Source: Leishmania donovani
Lineage: Eukaryota > Euglenozoa > Kinetoplastea > Trypanosomatida > Trypanosomatidae
Direction: 5' to 3'
Assembly (NCBI RefSeq): GCF_000227135.1
Contig: NC_018258.1
Span: 27,967-91,966, forward strand
Length of the DNA stretch: 64,000 nt
The position numbers were made by a program, and so were the translations under genes. Below the pieces are notes generated by a model that saw only the letters and a program-made list of their open reading frames with translations, did not search any database and was not told the origin of the DNA. Every line of letters begins with the position of its first letter. Position 1 is the first letter of the stretch. Shown piece after piece: positions 29,172 through 38,968 of the stretch.

Positions 29172-29758
29172 GGTGCTGTGCCTCTCTGCGTGGCTTAAAC
29201 CTAGCACGTGCTGCTCATGGAGAGAGGCGTGCGCGAAAAGAAGCACAACCAAAGGGGTCGCCGCGGTGTGACAGGCGAAGGGAGGATAGAGAGCGTATTC
29301 GTGGGGGTTGTGAAAAGCAAGGAGAAGGGAATGGAGGAGCGTATCGGTAGCAAGACGGTTCGGCGCACGAATTAGAAGCCGTCGGAGAGAGAGCAAGTGA
29401 GTGAGTGAGCACTTTAGAAGCGGTGCGGCCAGCGTGTAGCGGAGCAACGGAAGCGGGACGTGCGCCTGCCGAGGGCCTTTTGGGCAGGCGACTATCACTG
29501 TTGGTAGAGTTGAAAAGGATGCGGGACAACGGCGACACAGGGGTGTAGTCTACATCAAAATCGCCCCGGGGAGGGGGTGGCGACTAAAACGAACAAAGGA
29601 AGGGGACGCCCGCAACAAGCCCACCAGGGCACATCACGGAGAGTGGCGAAGAGGGGCAGCGGTGGTCAGCCATCCTGCCGTGCCGAGAAACACGTAGCGA
29701 CGCAAGCACTGCCCAAGAGGGAGCACTGTACGTGCAACGTTGCCCTTCACTCCTCTTT
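29172..29758. other. Intergenic spacer
   Basis: No gene seen. Upstream in-frame sequence of the acidic protein (to 29498) has UTR-like composition. Confidence 0.5.
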
Positions 29759-32338
29759 CTAGGCACTTTCAATCGACAGCTGATGGGCAGCGAGCATCTG
29801 CTTGACCACGTCAAGCACCTCGTCACCAGCTTCGCGGGAGAGAGAGAGGAGCTGAGCGACGGTGTTGTCGAGTCTCTCGCGTGCGCAGACGAGTTCGACA
29901 TCGCGCGCGACGGCAGCATCGACGTTCTCCTTGGCCTTTCCAATGGCTTGATCGTAGCGAACAGAAGTCTCGCGCAACGTTAGGATGTCTTGGGTGACGG
30001 CCTCGTACTGTTGCAGCATCTGCTGCTGCGTGTGTCCGACACGCTCTTTCTCAAACGAGAGTGCTCGCAGCTCCTCCTGCTTGTTGCGTGTGGTGGCTTG
30101 AAAGTCGTTCGCCTCCAGAGCGCGGCGGCTTATTGCGCTCTTGAGCTCCTTGAACTTGGTCGTGAGCGCCTTCTGCGTCTGCACCTCCTCGTCCTTGTCG
30201 GAGACCTTGTCGAACTTATGCTTGTACTGCGCATTGCTCGCCTTGATGACAGCGATGGTCTTCTCGAGCTTCAGCATCTCCTTCTCCATGCGACGGATGC
30301 GCGTGTCGAGGGAGTCGCCGCGGTACTGGAGGTCCTCACGCTCTTTCGCTGCCGCGATCACGAGTTGGACCTGCGACAAGCGCGCCTGCGCCGGGTCCAT
30401 GCGGCCTACAAGCACCTCCTGTCTGTTCTTGACCGCCGTCAAGTTTTTCTGTCGGTCGAGAAGCTCCGTCACAAGGCGCTTGCGCTCCTCCTCCGCCAGC
30501 TTCGCCTCCATCTTCAGCAGACGGTGGTGTACTTCGATCTCCGCCTCGCGCTCCGCCACGTCAGCCTCGAGCTGCCGCTTCTTCTCCTCCAACGTGAGCA
30601 GCTCTGCATCCTTGGCTCTTAGCGCGTTGCGCATACGGCGCAGCTGCAGCTCTAACGTGTCCACCTTGATAAGAAGGTCCTCGCGCTGCTTCTCTAGCTT
30701 CTTCTCTTCCCGTTCGTCGTGCGTGCAATGTAGGTCCATCTCTAATACCTCCTCAAGGGAACGCTTCTTCGTCATCTCCAGTTTCTCGATCAGCATGGTT
30801 GACTGCCGCATCTCCTCCCGCACCCGCTTCACTTGGTTCTGCAGGATTCTGTTTTGCTTCTCTAGCTCGTCCAGTGTGGCCTGCAGAAGATCGATCTTGC
30901 CGTGCAGCTCCTTCCGTTCCTCCTCGGTGCGCTCGCCTTTGGCGCGGCCCACACGCTTCTCCATCTGCTGGACGCTGAATTCGATGTTGTACAGCACCCC
31001 CTGCTGAGAGAAAGACTCCCCATCCAGCTGGTTGATCTTGGCGTTGTAGTTCTTGCCCTGTGCCTGCGCCCCACTGATCTCGCCCAGGGTCGTCGTCTGA
31101 GCCGCGCGCACATCGGAAAGCTCCTGGTTCGCCTTGAAGGCCGCCGTCTTGAGCTGCTCAATGTCCTTGGCGACGTTGTGGGAGGCCGTTTCAGCGTCCT
31201 TCAGCAGCTGCGCAATAAAGTCGGCTTGCTTCTGAAGATCGGTGGCGGCCATCTCCTCCTCCTTGAGTCTCTCCGCTACAGTGGCTCGGCGCTTCTCTGT
31301 CATCGTCAGTTCCTTGTTGCGGCGCTCGATCTCGGTGATGGTCTCCTGCAGCTGGAGGATCGCCGCCCGCTTGTCCCGCGTGGCCCGTGACGCCTCCTCG
31401 CGAAGGGCATCCACCTCGTCCTGTATGCTCTGCACCTGCTGCGTCAGCACCGGCACCGCCTCCTGCAGCTTCTGCGACGTCTTCTCGCGCTCTTGGATGG
31501 TGTAATTGATCACCGCCGTCTCCTCCTTCGCCTCCTCGAGCGATTCCGACAGCGACTTCTTCAGCTGTTGCCGCTTCTGAATCCAGGCAACGCCGTCGGC
31601 ATACTGCTCTGCCGCGATGCGGATGGCCTCGTCGCGCTCGGCGATGGTGCGAACCACCTGCTCCCACTCGTCTAGCATGCCGCTACGGTCGTCGTGAAGC
31701 TTGCGGTACTCGTTGGCGACGCGGTCCAGCTCCCCCTGCACGTGCTGCGTGGCGAGCATCTCCTCATCAAGCTGCTTGCGCTGCCTCCGCACGGTGGTCT
31801 CGAGCTTCTCAATGTGCTGAGTGAGCTGCTTGACCTTGGCCTCATCAAGCTTGCAGTAGCGCGCGATGGCTAGCTCGTCCTCCTCTTTTTGCCGACGGGC
31901 CTCGTCCCACTGCTCCAGCTCCTCCTGGTTGTAGTCCAGCGTCGTCTTGAGCTCCTCGATCTTCAGATTTCCGTGGAAGATGCGGTCTTGCACGGACGTG
32001 AGCCGGTCGCGTACGTCCTCGGCGCTTCGCTCCAGTTGTGTTTGCCGCTGCTGCAGCCGCGCGCACTCTCGTTCCATGACGCGGCACATGCTCTCCTCCG
32101 ACTCAAGCTCGCGCTTCTTCGTCTCGGAGAGGCTCTGCGTGTTCACGATTTCTGCGCGGACGTTGCCAAGATGCTCCTTCATAAACTGCAGCCGCCGCCG
32201 CTGGTCCTCGACGCCGCCCTGCCGCTCCTCCAGCTGCTGCTCAAAGCGCGTGAGCTGCGCAGTGAGCTCCTTGTTCGTGTTGTTGAGTAGCTCGAGCGGC
32301 AGCGCCTCGGCAGTCGCATCCACAACATCGAGATTCAT
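29759..32338 (-). CDS. CCDC39: CCDC39/FAP59 axonemal ruler protein (859 aa)
   Basis: CCDC39 and CCDC40 form the molecular ruler that sets the 96-nm repeat of motile axonemes and places inner dynein arms and the N-DRC. This product is coiled coil from end to end and matches the family in order: NKELTAQLTRFEQQLEER, EIVNTQSLSETKKRELESEE near residue 75, LDYNQEELEQWDEAR near 140, YRKLHDDRSGMLDEWEQ near 220, GVLYNIEFSVQQMEKRVGR near 450 and REDLQYRGDSLDTRI near 680. Human CCDC39 is 941 aa, differing mainly in its Ser-rich tail. The ATG at 32338 is the first in frame. It is expected in the flagellum. Confidence 0.92.
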   Translation of the reverse strand: MNLDVVDATAEALPLELLNNTNKELTAQLTRFEQQLEERQGGVEDQRRRLQFMKEHLGNVRAEIVNTQSLSETKKRELESEESMCRVMERECARLQQRQTQLERSAEDVRDRLTSVQDRIFHGNLKIEELKTTLDYNQEELEQWDEARRQKEEDELAIARYCKLDEAKVKQLTQHIEKLETTVRRQRKQLDEEMLATQHVQGELDRVANEYRKLHDDRSGMLDEWEQVVRTIAERDEAIRIAAEQYADGVAWIQKRQQLKKSLSESLEEAKEETAVINYTIQEREKTSQKLQEAVPVLTQQVQSIQDEVDALREEASRATRDKRAAILQLQETITEIERRNKELTMTEKRRATVAERLKEEEMAATDLQKQADFIAQLLKDAETASHNVAKDIEQLKTAAFKANQELSDVRAAQTTTLGEISGAQAQGKNYNAKINQLDGESFSQQGVLYNIEFSVQQMEKRVGRAKGERTEEERKELHGKIDLLQATLDELEKQNRILQNQVKRVREEMRQSTMLIEKLEMTKKRSLEEVLEMDLHCTHDEREEKKLEKQREDLLIKVDTLELQLRRMRNALRAKDAELLTLEEKKRQLEADVAEREAEIEVHHRLLKMEAKLAEEERKRLVTELLDRQKNLTAVKNRQEVLVGRMDPAQARLSQVQLVIAAAKEREDLQYRGDSLDTRIRRMEKEMLKLEKTIAVIKASNAQYKHKFDKVSDKDEEVQTQKALTTKFKELKSAISRRALEANDFQATTRNKQEELRALSFEKERVGHTQQQMLQQYEAVTQDILTLRETSVRYDQAIGKAKENVDAAVARDVELVCARERLDNTVAQLLSLSREAGDEVLDVVKQMLAAHQLSIESA

Positions 32339-33219
32339 GTTGCACCGCTATGTGTCTGAGTGCGTGTAGGTGTGTGTGGCTAAGCGCGGAATGGACATCG
32401 AGAAACGACAACATCTCAAGGAGGCGCGAGGGTGGAGCGATTTGCCGAAGAGAGATGAAAGAGAAGGGGGCGGGCAAAAAAAAAAAGGGGGCTGCAGACG
32501 AGTAGGAGGTGTGGCGGCAGAGCCACAGAAAGGGGGTCAGCATGGGGGCGGCAAGTTCAGGTTCGGAAATGTGGCACAGAGAGGGGGAGGGATCGTGTTG
32601 TGGACCCTGTGTACAACACACTCTGGCAGAAAGAATGACATCGGGGCATCTCGCCTCCGAGCTGACACGCGCCGCGTCTGCGCTTCCTGCTCCTGCTTTC
32701 GTGAGTCGGAGAACACGTTTACGAGGACGCTTTGGCCCGTGGCGGGCACTGCGAAACACTCGAAAGGCAACCGCAACAACGAATGAAATCCGCAGAGAGT
32801 GCAGAGGGATGAAGAGGCGAGCAGCGAGGCCATCCCAGGGGCGAGCAGCCTACAGACGGGAGGCGTGGGGTGGACGAGGGAAGAGCATTGCAGCGCACAA
32901 GACCCGATGCGTTCTTCTGTCTCAGTGCTGCCGTCTTTAGACCCGCAGAATACGTGAAACCCTCTCCCCCTCCCCCTCTTTTTCAGCCGATCAGCGCGGT
33001 AGGGTGTCATTTGCAGCGCAGGAGGATGTACGCTTTTGTTTTGTTGGGAAGGCCGCCGCCAACGACCGCCTGCGCTGATGTCTCTCTCCTCGAGAGGTCA
33101 TTCCCCGTTCCCGTTCCAGCCAGCTCCTTTTGTGTGCGTGCGACAACTCACGAGCAGAGTTGGGCAAAGACGAAGACCGTGCAGCAATGTGGGGATGGTA
33201 ATACACGAGTGCTGAGTCC
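32339..33219. other. Intergenic spacer with pyrimidine tract (minus strand)
   Basis: The plus-strand run at about 32451-32494 (A/G-rich with a stretch of twelve A) is a T- and C-rich tract on the transcribed strand, about 120 bases upstream of the CCDC39 ATG. No gene seen in the rest. Confidence 0.55.
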
Positions 33220-34743
33220 CTAGCTCGGTGCGTTACCGTTAGCGGAGGACCCCACGTGCAGAAGCCCGGCATCCCGCAGAGTCTCGACCAGCAGCAGTTG
33301 GTTCTCGGCCACATCGTCGGAATCGTCGAAGCCCGGGAAGGGCAGCGCACTCACAGGCATCGTCTTGGGGTAGCTCGAGAGCAGCGTGGCAATCGCTGGC
33401 GCAAAGTCTGCCTCAAAGCGCAGCTCGCCCAACTCCCCGCCAAGGCAGACAGTCGAGTTTCGCCCCGTGTGGTACACCCGAGCTTCGCCGGGCACGTTCA
33501 GCAGCAGCCGCATACAGTTGCGAGAGATGAGGCGCACCCGGGAGGCGTGGCTGAGCCTTGTCGACGCCGGAGCCGCGCCGCTGTACGTCCTGGACGGCGG
33601 CTGCAGCTTTCGGATTGTATCCTTGGCGTACACGTCGGCGCACATGTCCATGTTCCCTTCGTCGGTGAGCAGCAGCGTCAACTCCGCCACCATCTCACGC
33701 ACCTTTGTCTGTAGGTTGGCGCGGTGCTCCTGCTGCTTCTCGCTGAGCGCGGCAAGGCCATGGGTGTCGCGAAAGACGGGGTTGTTAACCTCACCCACCA
33801 CCTGCGGCATACTGCGTGGCAGGGCACGACGCCATTCCAGTTTGTTGGCGGCGAGCTTCTCCACTGTGTACTGTGCGGCGCGGCTCATGAAGTCTGCCCA
33901 CGAGTTCATCTGGTTGGCCGAGAAGGTGATGTGCAGCGAGTGCGTCTTGAGTGTGGTCTTGCCCTGGTGTACCGTGCCGCGCGGCATGTACAGCACATCG
34001 CCGGCCTTCAGGGTGATGGTGTGCTTGGGTGTGGGGAACAGCTCAGGCGCGTAGTCCTCGCTCGAGTGGCGCGCGAGCACATCGACGTCCTCCGGCGGGT
34101 CGTAGAGGCACCACAGCTTCTCGCCCTCCAGCTGCAGAAGGAACACGTCCACGTCGTCGTAGTGCGGCGCGAAGCCTTGACTGTTGGCCGGCGTCCAGTA
34201 GCTGTTCACGCCGCAGTAGCAGTTGAACTCCTTCTCCATGCATCCGATGAAGGCGGAGTTGCTCTCGATGAACTCGTTGGGTCGCAGGAAGCGCACGGAC
34301 CACCCGCCCTTCATGCACGTCTCCAGATCGGCCGCATCCACGAGACCCTTCGTCCTGAAGGAGACACGCCTTTTGAGCTTGGGGTCGAACTTGACAACGT
34401 CGAGGTCGGCGCCGTAGCGTGACGGGTGCGTCTTGACGTGATCTAGCATGCGCTCCGTGGACCAATTCACCGGGGGTACGACACCGGGAAGGCCGCTTGC
34501 AAAGTACTCGCCGCTCCCGTGCGAAGCAACGAGATGCTTCCTTTCAAAGTACTTGCGGAAGAACTCCCCGCGGGACGTCTTTAATAGCCAGGAGAAGAAG
34601 TTCGGGTGCGCCTGGCTGCCGTGCGAAGCCTTGGGCAGCACAGCTGCCGTTTCTACCTTAGGCTTCCCGGCCGTCACCTCCAACGATGCCTCCCTGGGGC
34701 GCTTGTCGCCGCTGCCCTTTTTGAGAGACGCTGCCTTCGTCAT
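33220..34743 (-). CDS. JmjC-type ribosomal oxygenase, NO66/MINA family (507 aa)
   Basis: This family hydroxylates ribosomal-protein histidines (RPL8 for NO66, RPL27A for MINA53) using iron and 2-oxoglutarate. The ATG at 34743 starts a basic tail (MTKAASLKKGSGDKRPRE), then SWLLKTSRGEFFRKYFERKH, the typical entry of the family, where a conserved WxxxP-like helix precedes the JmjC core. The iron site is visible: SQGFAPHYDDVDVFLLQLEG supplies HxD at about residues 193-195, and LYMPRGTVHQGKT supplies the second His near 258. A winged-helix-like C-terminal region follows. Length lies between MINA53 (465) and NO66 (641). Histone demethylase activity has also been claimed for the family and cannot be judged here. 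Confidence 0.87.
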   Translation of the reverse strand: MTKAASLKKGSGDKRPREASLEVTAGKPKVETAAVLPKASHGSQAHPNFFSWLLKTSRGEFFRKYFERKHLVASHGSGEYFASGLPGVVPPVNWSTERMLDHVKTHPSRYGADLDVVKFDPKLKRRVSFRTKGLVDAADLETCMKGGWSVRFLRPNEFIESNSAFIGCMEKEFNCYCGVNSYWTPANSQGFAPHYDDVDVFLLQLEGEKLWCLYDPPEDVDVLARHSSEDYAPELFPTPKHTITLKAGDVLYMPRGTVHQGKTTLKTHSLHITFSANQMNSWADFMSRAAQYTVEKLAANKLEWRRALPRSMPQVVGEVNNPVFRDTHGLAALSEKQQEHRANLQTKVREMVAELTLLLTDEGNMDMCADVYAKDTIRKLQPPSRTYSGAAPASTRLSHASRVRLISRNCMRLLLNVPGEARVYHTGRNSTVCLGGELGELRFEADFAPAIATLLSSYPKTMPVSALPFPGFDDSDDVAENQLLLVETLRDAGLLHVGSSANGNAPS

Positions 34744-35452
34744 TGCGTGTTCACGCGTGGGCGACTGTGTCTGCAGCCGCTCCGGTTCTGACGCAGTGCA
34801 GTGGCGTGAGCGGAGAAGTGAGACACAAAGAGAGAGAAACAAAAGAAGTGGTTGTGGTAACGGCAGGTAGACAACACCCCTGCCGCGGGTATCGGTGTGT
34901 AAGCTCCACCACCGAGTACACCTCGACATCGACGTCCACGTTGTGCGCGCATGCTAGCCTTTGGTTCTCGCTCCTGTGCAGATACAATGACGAGCGTGGC
35001 GATTTGAGATCTGTGTGCAGCGGTCCGCATCTCGTGCGAGGAGGAGGGCAGTGCGCGAGCATCCGAAGGCGAACGTACGTAGAGAACATGTCTGGCAGCG
35101 GCCCGAGGAGATGTCGCTCCTCTCTGCGCTTCACATTCGTTCGTCTTTGGTTATGCGCACGGCGGGCGTTTCTCAAAAGCAAAACCGACAACACACGGCA
35201 CCAACAAGCCCCCCCCCCTCCACACACACACAGAGACAAACAGAGACACAGACACAGACACACCACGCGTAGGCAGGAGGAAGTGAGGACAGGTGTCAGC
35301 GAGCGCTGCTGATGCCACTCCACTGATCTCTTCGCACGCATGTGCACACGTGAGCGCACGCCGAAAAACAACAACAGAAACAATGGGAATCGAATCAACT
35401 CAGACGCTAGCCGCCGTCCCTGACAAGGTCACGCGCCACCCCAACGCCGTCT
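34744..35452. other. Intergenic spacer with CA-rich stretch
   Basis: No gene seen. A C-run and CA-rich stretch lies at about 35209-35266 on the plus strand. Confidence 0.55.
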
Positions 35453-38400
35453 TCACGGCGCGCGAGTCGGCAGCGCGAAGGACAGCAGCGAGACCAGGTC
35501 CAAGTCGTCCTCGTCGTGTTCCACCTCGTCAGCGGTCATGCCCTCCAAGTTGTTAAAGATGGAGACGAGGGCCGTGATCACCTCGCGCTGCAGGTCCTGC
35601 AGCGGCGCCAGGGAGTAGCTGCCGAGCAGCGTATTGAAGTGATCCTCATAGAGGAGCCGATTTGCGTGGGTCAGGCGCAGCACCTCGCAGATGGCCGACA
35701 GCTTGCGGCGGAACTCTAGCACGACGTAACCGGCAATCTCGTCCACCTCCACGTAGCGCTCCTTACCACTGTACGAGAGCGCAAAGACGTGGAAGGTGCC
35801 CTCGTCGTCGCTGAAGGTTGCGTATTGTACTCGCTGCGAGAAGAGCAACAGCGAAATCCAGAACTGCTTCGGCGACGCGATGGCCGTCGAGAAGCTTGCG
35901 AGCAGCTTGTCGAAGATAAGGTTCAGCTGCACAGGGATAATGATGTCGCCTTCCTGCCACCGCAGGCAGCTCGGCGAGTGGATGTCGGGCACGGCGGTGA
36001 GGTCGCTGAAGATGCCGAGCGCCATCTCCTTGGAGTTCGTGTAGGAATTGCCCTCGCTTGTCACCTCCAGCGACTGCGCGACGAAGGCGACGTTCGTCAT
36101 GACTGCCACCATCAAGGCAAGCTTGTCCAGCTGTTCCAACAGCTTCTCCGCCTCAACGATGCTGCGGAACGGCATGAACTCCGCGAGCTCGTACTTGATG
36201 TGGCTCTCCAGGTCTACAATGGCCATCAGCTTGTCGTAGCTGAGGTGTTTCTGAAGACACCAGTGGCGCACCGTCTCCACGCTATCGCAGTGCCGCTGCT
36301 GTTCCACGCGGAAGAGCAGGGTGGCCTTCATCACGGCTACAATGTCGCTGCGCAGCCCGCAGCAAAAATCACGCATGACGTTCTCCGTCTCCTCCATCGC
36401 GCGCGCGACGTTGAAGTGGCGTTGCAGGCCTTCGCTGGCGTTGATGCTGAATGGCGAGAGGCTGCTCGTCACGGCGGCGGCGAGGATCATGAGAGACTCG
36501 AGCCCTGTGAGGAAGCCGAAGAAGACAAGCATTCCAGGCTGCGGGGAGACCGGGATGAGCTGCAGAATGCGGCCAATGAACGTGTATTGGTACTCCGGAA
36601 TGTCCGTCATCACCTCCGCTTGGGCCGCTGTCATGATCATGCGGCTCCACGACTCGTTCTGATGGCTGTATATCTCCTCGATGCGCTCCCCGGCGGAGAG
36701 GGGGTCCTTCGCGTCGAGGATGCAGCCGAGCTGCGTGAGCATGTTCATGGACGACGCAATCGCCTCCACGAGGGGTTGGCCGTGGCACAGGCTGAAGATG
36801 GCCACCGGGTTGTTCACCACCTGTAGGCAGTGCAGCGAAAGCTCGTCGATCCGGGAGTTCTCAATTGGCGGCTGGGAGTAGGCCGGCAGGTCCGTAATTT
36901 GAGCAGCAGGGAACAGGCAGAAGTAGAAGCCCTGTTGCACGCGGCCGACGCGGCCCCGGCGCTGCGCTACGCTGCCGCGCGAGATCCACTGCGTGACTAG
37001 AGGGGGGTACTGGATGGAAGCCGGCAACTCCTTCGAAATCTTTGGCCGCTTCACCAGCACCAGATCGATGACGTAGACCACGTCCGGCAGCGTGATGGAT
37101 ACCTCGGCGATATCGGTGGCGAGGTATACCTTCTGCCGCCCCGGTATGTTACGCTTCATTGCCGCCTCGATCTCGCTCAGGTTCACGGCGCTGTGCCACG
37201 GCACCGCGTCGACGCGGTGATATAGCTGTGTGTGGAGCCACGTGCTCATCGTCTCTACCTGCGCCCTTCCCGGCAGGAACACAAGGATGGAGTGCACTGG
37301 GTTCGAGCAGCTGTTGAGAAAGAAAATCAAGTTCTGTGCCAGGTAGAAGTGTTTGTCCACGGTGCTCTTGTCTACAACACCGCGCGACACCAGCTGCGGC
37401 GGGGCCTGGTAGTCCGTGCCGAGCAGGGTGCAGGTGTCCTCCAGGAAGTAGTCGTGAATAGGGTGCTCCGGCTCGCTCTGCTTGTACGTGGCGACGCGGA
37501 GGCCGGCAAAGTACTCCTCCCAGTCCTCCGTGTTGAGGGTGGCGCTCATGAGCACCAGCTTGAAGTGCGACAACTTGTTGAGCAGCGCCAACCGCAGCAG
37601 CGCCACTGTCACCTCAAGATCTGGCTGTCGCTCGTGGAACTCATCTAGCACAATGTGCGTGAACGGCAGCTCTGCCGGGTTCTCGAGAATGCGCAGCAGC
37701 AGGGTGTAGCTCGTCATGTACCACAAACGGGTCTGCTCATCGCCCTTCTTGTCGCCGCGTATCCAGTAGCCAACGTCCTCGCCGACGCTCTCGCGGCGGA
37801 GACTCGCTACGCGGTTGGCAATCGCCACCGTCGCGGTGCGACGCGGCTGCGTGCTGACCACCTTGGTGTCGGGCGACAGCTCAAGCAATGCCTTCGGGAC
37901 GCCGGTGCTCTTGCCGCTGCCAGTGTCGGTGCAGATGAACACGACGTCGTGCTGCTCGATGAGGTCGAGGATGACCGGCATGTCGAGCCGCTCCGTCACC
38001 ACGTGGTTCAGCAGCAGCGTCTCCTGGCGGCTGTACTTGTCAAAGAACTCTGCGTGCGACATCTGCATGGCGGCCTGCATCTCCTGCATCGTCTCGAAGC
38101 GCTGCTTGTATTCGGCATCGGTGCGCATGGCCTCTTCGTGCCGGCGCTGCGCACTCTCCTGCTCCTCCTCCATGCGCTGGTGCGCGCGCATGAGACGGTC
38201 CTCGTCGCGACGGCGTCCGCGCACCCGCCTCGGAGGCGGAACTTCCGGTCTGATCGCATTCGCCGGCGCCGATACAGAAGACCTCGGGACTGGCATCGAG
38301 GGCACGGCTGTTGTCGCCGATGTCGGGGCCTCGACGGCCTTCTCCGGCTCGTCAGCAGGCTTTGCGGTGATCGACGGCGTACTCGTTGCCTTCGCGGGAA

Positions 38401-38968
38401 ACAGCTGAGCCAGTTTGCTGACAGCGTCATCCGGTTGCTTTTGCTCTGGTGACGCTACGGGAGCCGCCTTTGAGCGAGGCTTTGGCACTCCGCTGGACTC
38501 GGCGGTAACTTCGGGTGCGGCTGCCGGCCGCGTTTCCGCCTTAGGGGCCTCCTTCGGCGTCTCCTTCGCGTTGTCCTTCCTGCCAGCCTTCACGGCCTCT
38601 TTGGCTAGCGCGCTTCGAGGTGCCTTGACGGCCGGCTTTTCGGTTGCCTTCTCTGCCGGCTTTTCCGCCGGTGCGCCCGGTTTCGCCTTGGCGGCGCTCG
38701 GTGCAGCCGCTGCTGCGTAGCTCTTTGGCTTCTTGGCCTGGTTCAAGTACTCCACCGCACCGCGCGAGGTGGGTGCCGGCGCGGCCGCGTCGGTCTTCTG
38801 CGCCAGCCAGTGCAGCACGTTACCTCCTTGCTTTTTGGTTGACCACTGCTCATCAACCGTCGCCGGTGTGGCCACCTTTACCTTTGCGGCGTCATTGCGC
38901 CTCGCAGCGCCATCCTTATTCTCCTTGTCGCTGGCGCGCTTGATCTGTGGACCGGAGCGGCGAGGCAT
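35453..38968 (-). CDS. DExH-box RNA helicase with DEFH motif II (1171 aa)
   Basis: This is a superfamily 2 DEAH/RHA-type RNA helicase. The ATG at 38968 opens a 300-residue low-complexity tail rich in Ala, Lys and Pro (MPRRSGPQIKRASDKENKD). The core shows motif I ICTDTGSGKSTGVPKALLE near residue 349, Ia STQPRRTATVAIANRVASL, II HIVLDEFHERQPD near 442, III VLMSATLN near 476, and VI SVAQRRGRVGRVQQGFYF near 669. HA2/winged-helix and OB-fold regions should fill the C-terminal part. Motif II DEFH differs from the common DEAH, DEIH or DEVH. No dsRNA-binding domain, R3H or YTH motif is obvious. The substrate is unknown. Trypanosomatids have many such helicases in rRNA, splicing and mitochondrial RNA roles. 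Confidence 0.92.
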   Translation of the reverse strand: MPRRSGPQIKRASDKENKDGAARRNDAAKVKVATPATVDEQWSTKKQGGNVLHWLAQKTDAAAPAPTSRGAVEYLNQAKKPKSYAAAAAPSAAKAKPGAPAEKPAEKATEKPAVKAPRSALAKEAVKAGRKDNAKETPKEAPKAETRPAAAPEVTAESSGVPKPRSKAAPVASPEQKQPDDAVSKLAQLFPAKATSTPSITAKPADEPEKAVEAPTSATTAVPSMPVPRSSVSAPANAIRPEVPPPRRVRGRRRDEDRLMRAHQRMEEEQESAQRRHEEAMRTDAEYKQRFETMQEMQAAMQMSHAEFFDKYSRQETLLLNHVVTERLDMPVILDLIEQHDVVFICTDTGSGKSTGVPKALLELSPDTKVVSTQPRRTATVAIANRVASLRRESVGEDVGYWIRGDKKGDEQTRLWYMTSYTLLLRILENPAELPFTHIVLDEFHERQPDLEVTVALLRLALLNKLSHFKLVLMSATLNTEDWEEYFAGLRVATYKQSEPEHPIHDYFLEDTCTLLGTDYQAPPQLVSRGVVDKSTVDKHFYLAQNLIFFLNSCSNPVHSILVFLPGRAQVETMSTWLHTQLYHRVDAVPWHSAVNLSEIEAAMKRNIPGRQKVYLATDIAEVSITLPDVVYVIDLVLVKRPKISKELPASIQYPPLVTQWISRGSVAQRRGRVGRVQQGFYFCLFPAAQITDLPAYSQPPIENSRIDELSLHCLQVVNNPVAIFSLCHGQPLVEAIASSMNMLTQLGCILDAKDPLSAGERIEEIYSHQNESWSRMIMTAAQAEVMTDIPEYQYTFIGRILQLIPVSPQPGMLVFFGFLTGLESLMILAAAVTSSLSPFSINASEGLQRHFNVARAMEETENVMRDFCCGLRSDIVAVMKATLLFRVEQQRHCDSVETVRHWCLQKHLSYDKLMAIVDLESHIKYELAEFMPFRSIVEAEKLLEQLDKLALMVAVMTNVAFVAQSLEVTSEGNSYTNSKEMALGIFSDLTAVPDIHSPSCLRWQEGDIIIPVQLNLIFDKLLASFSTAIASPKQFWISLLLFSQRVQYATFSDDEGTFHVFALSYSGKERYVEVDEIAGYVVLEFRRKLSAICEVLRLTHANRLLYEDHFNTLLGSYSLAPLQDLQREVITALVSIFNNLEGMTADEVEHDEDDLDLVSLLSFALPTRAP

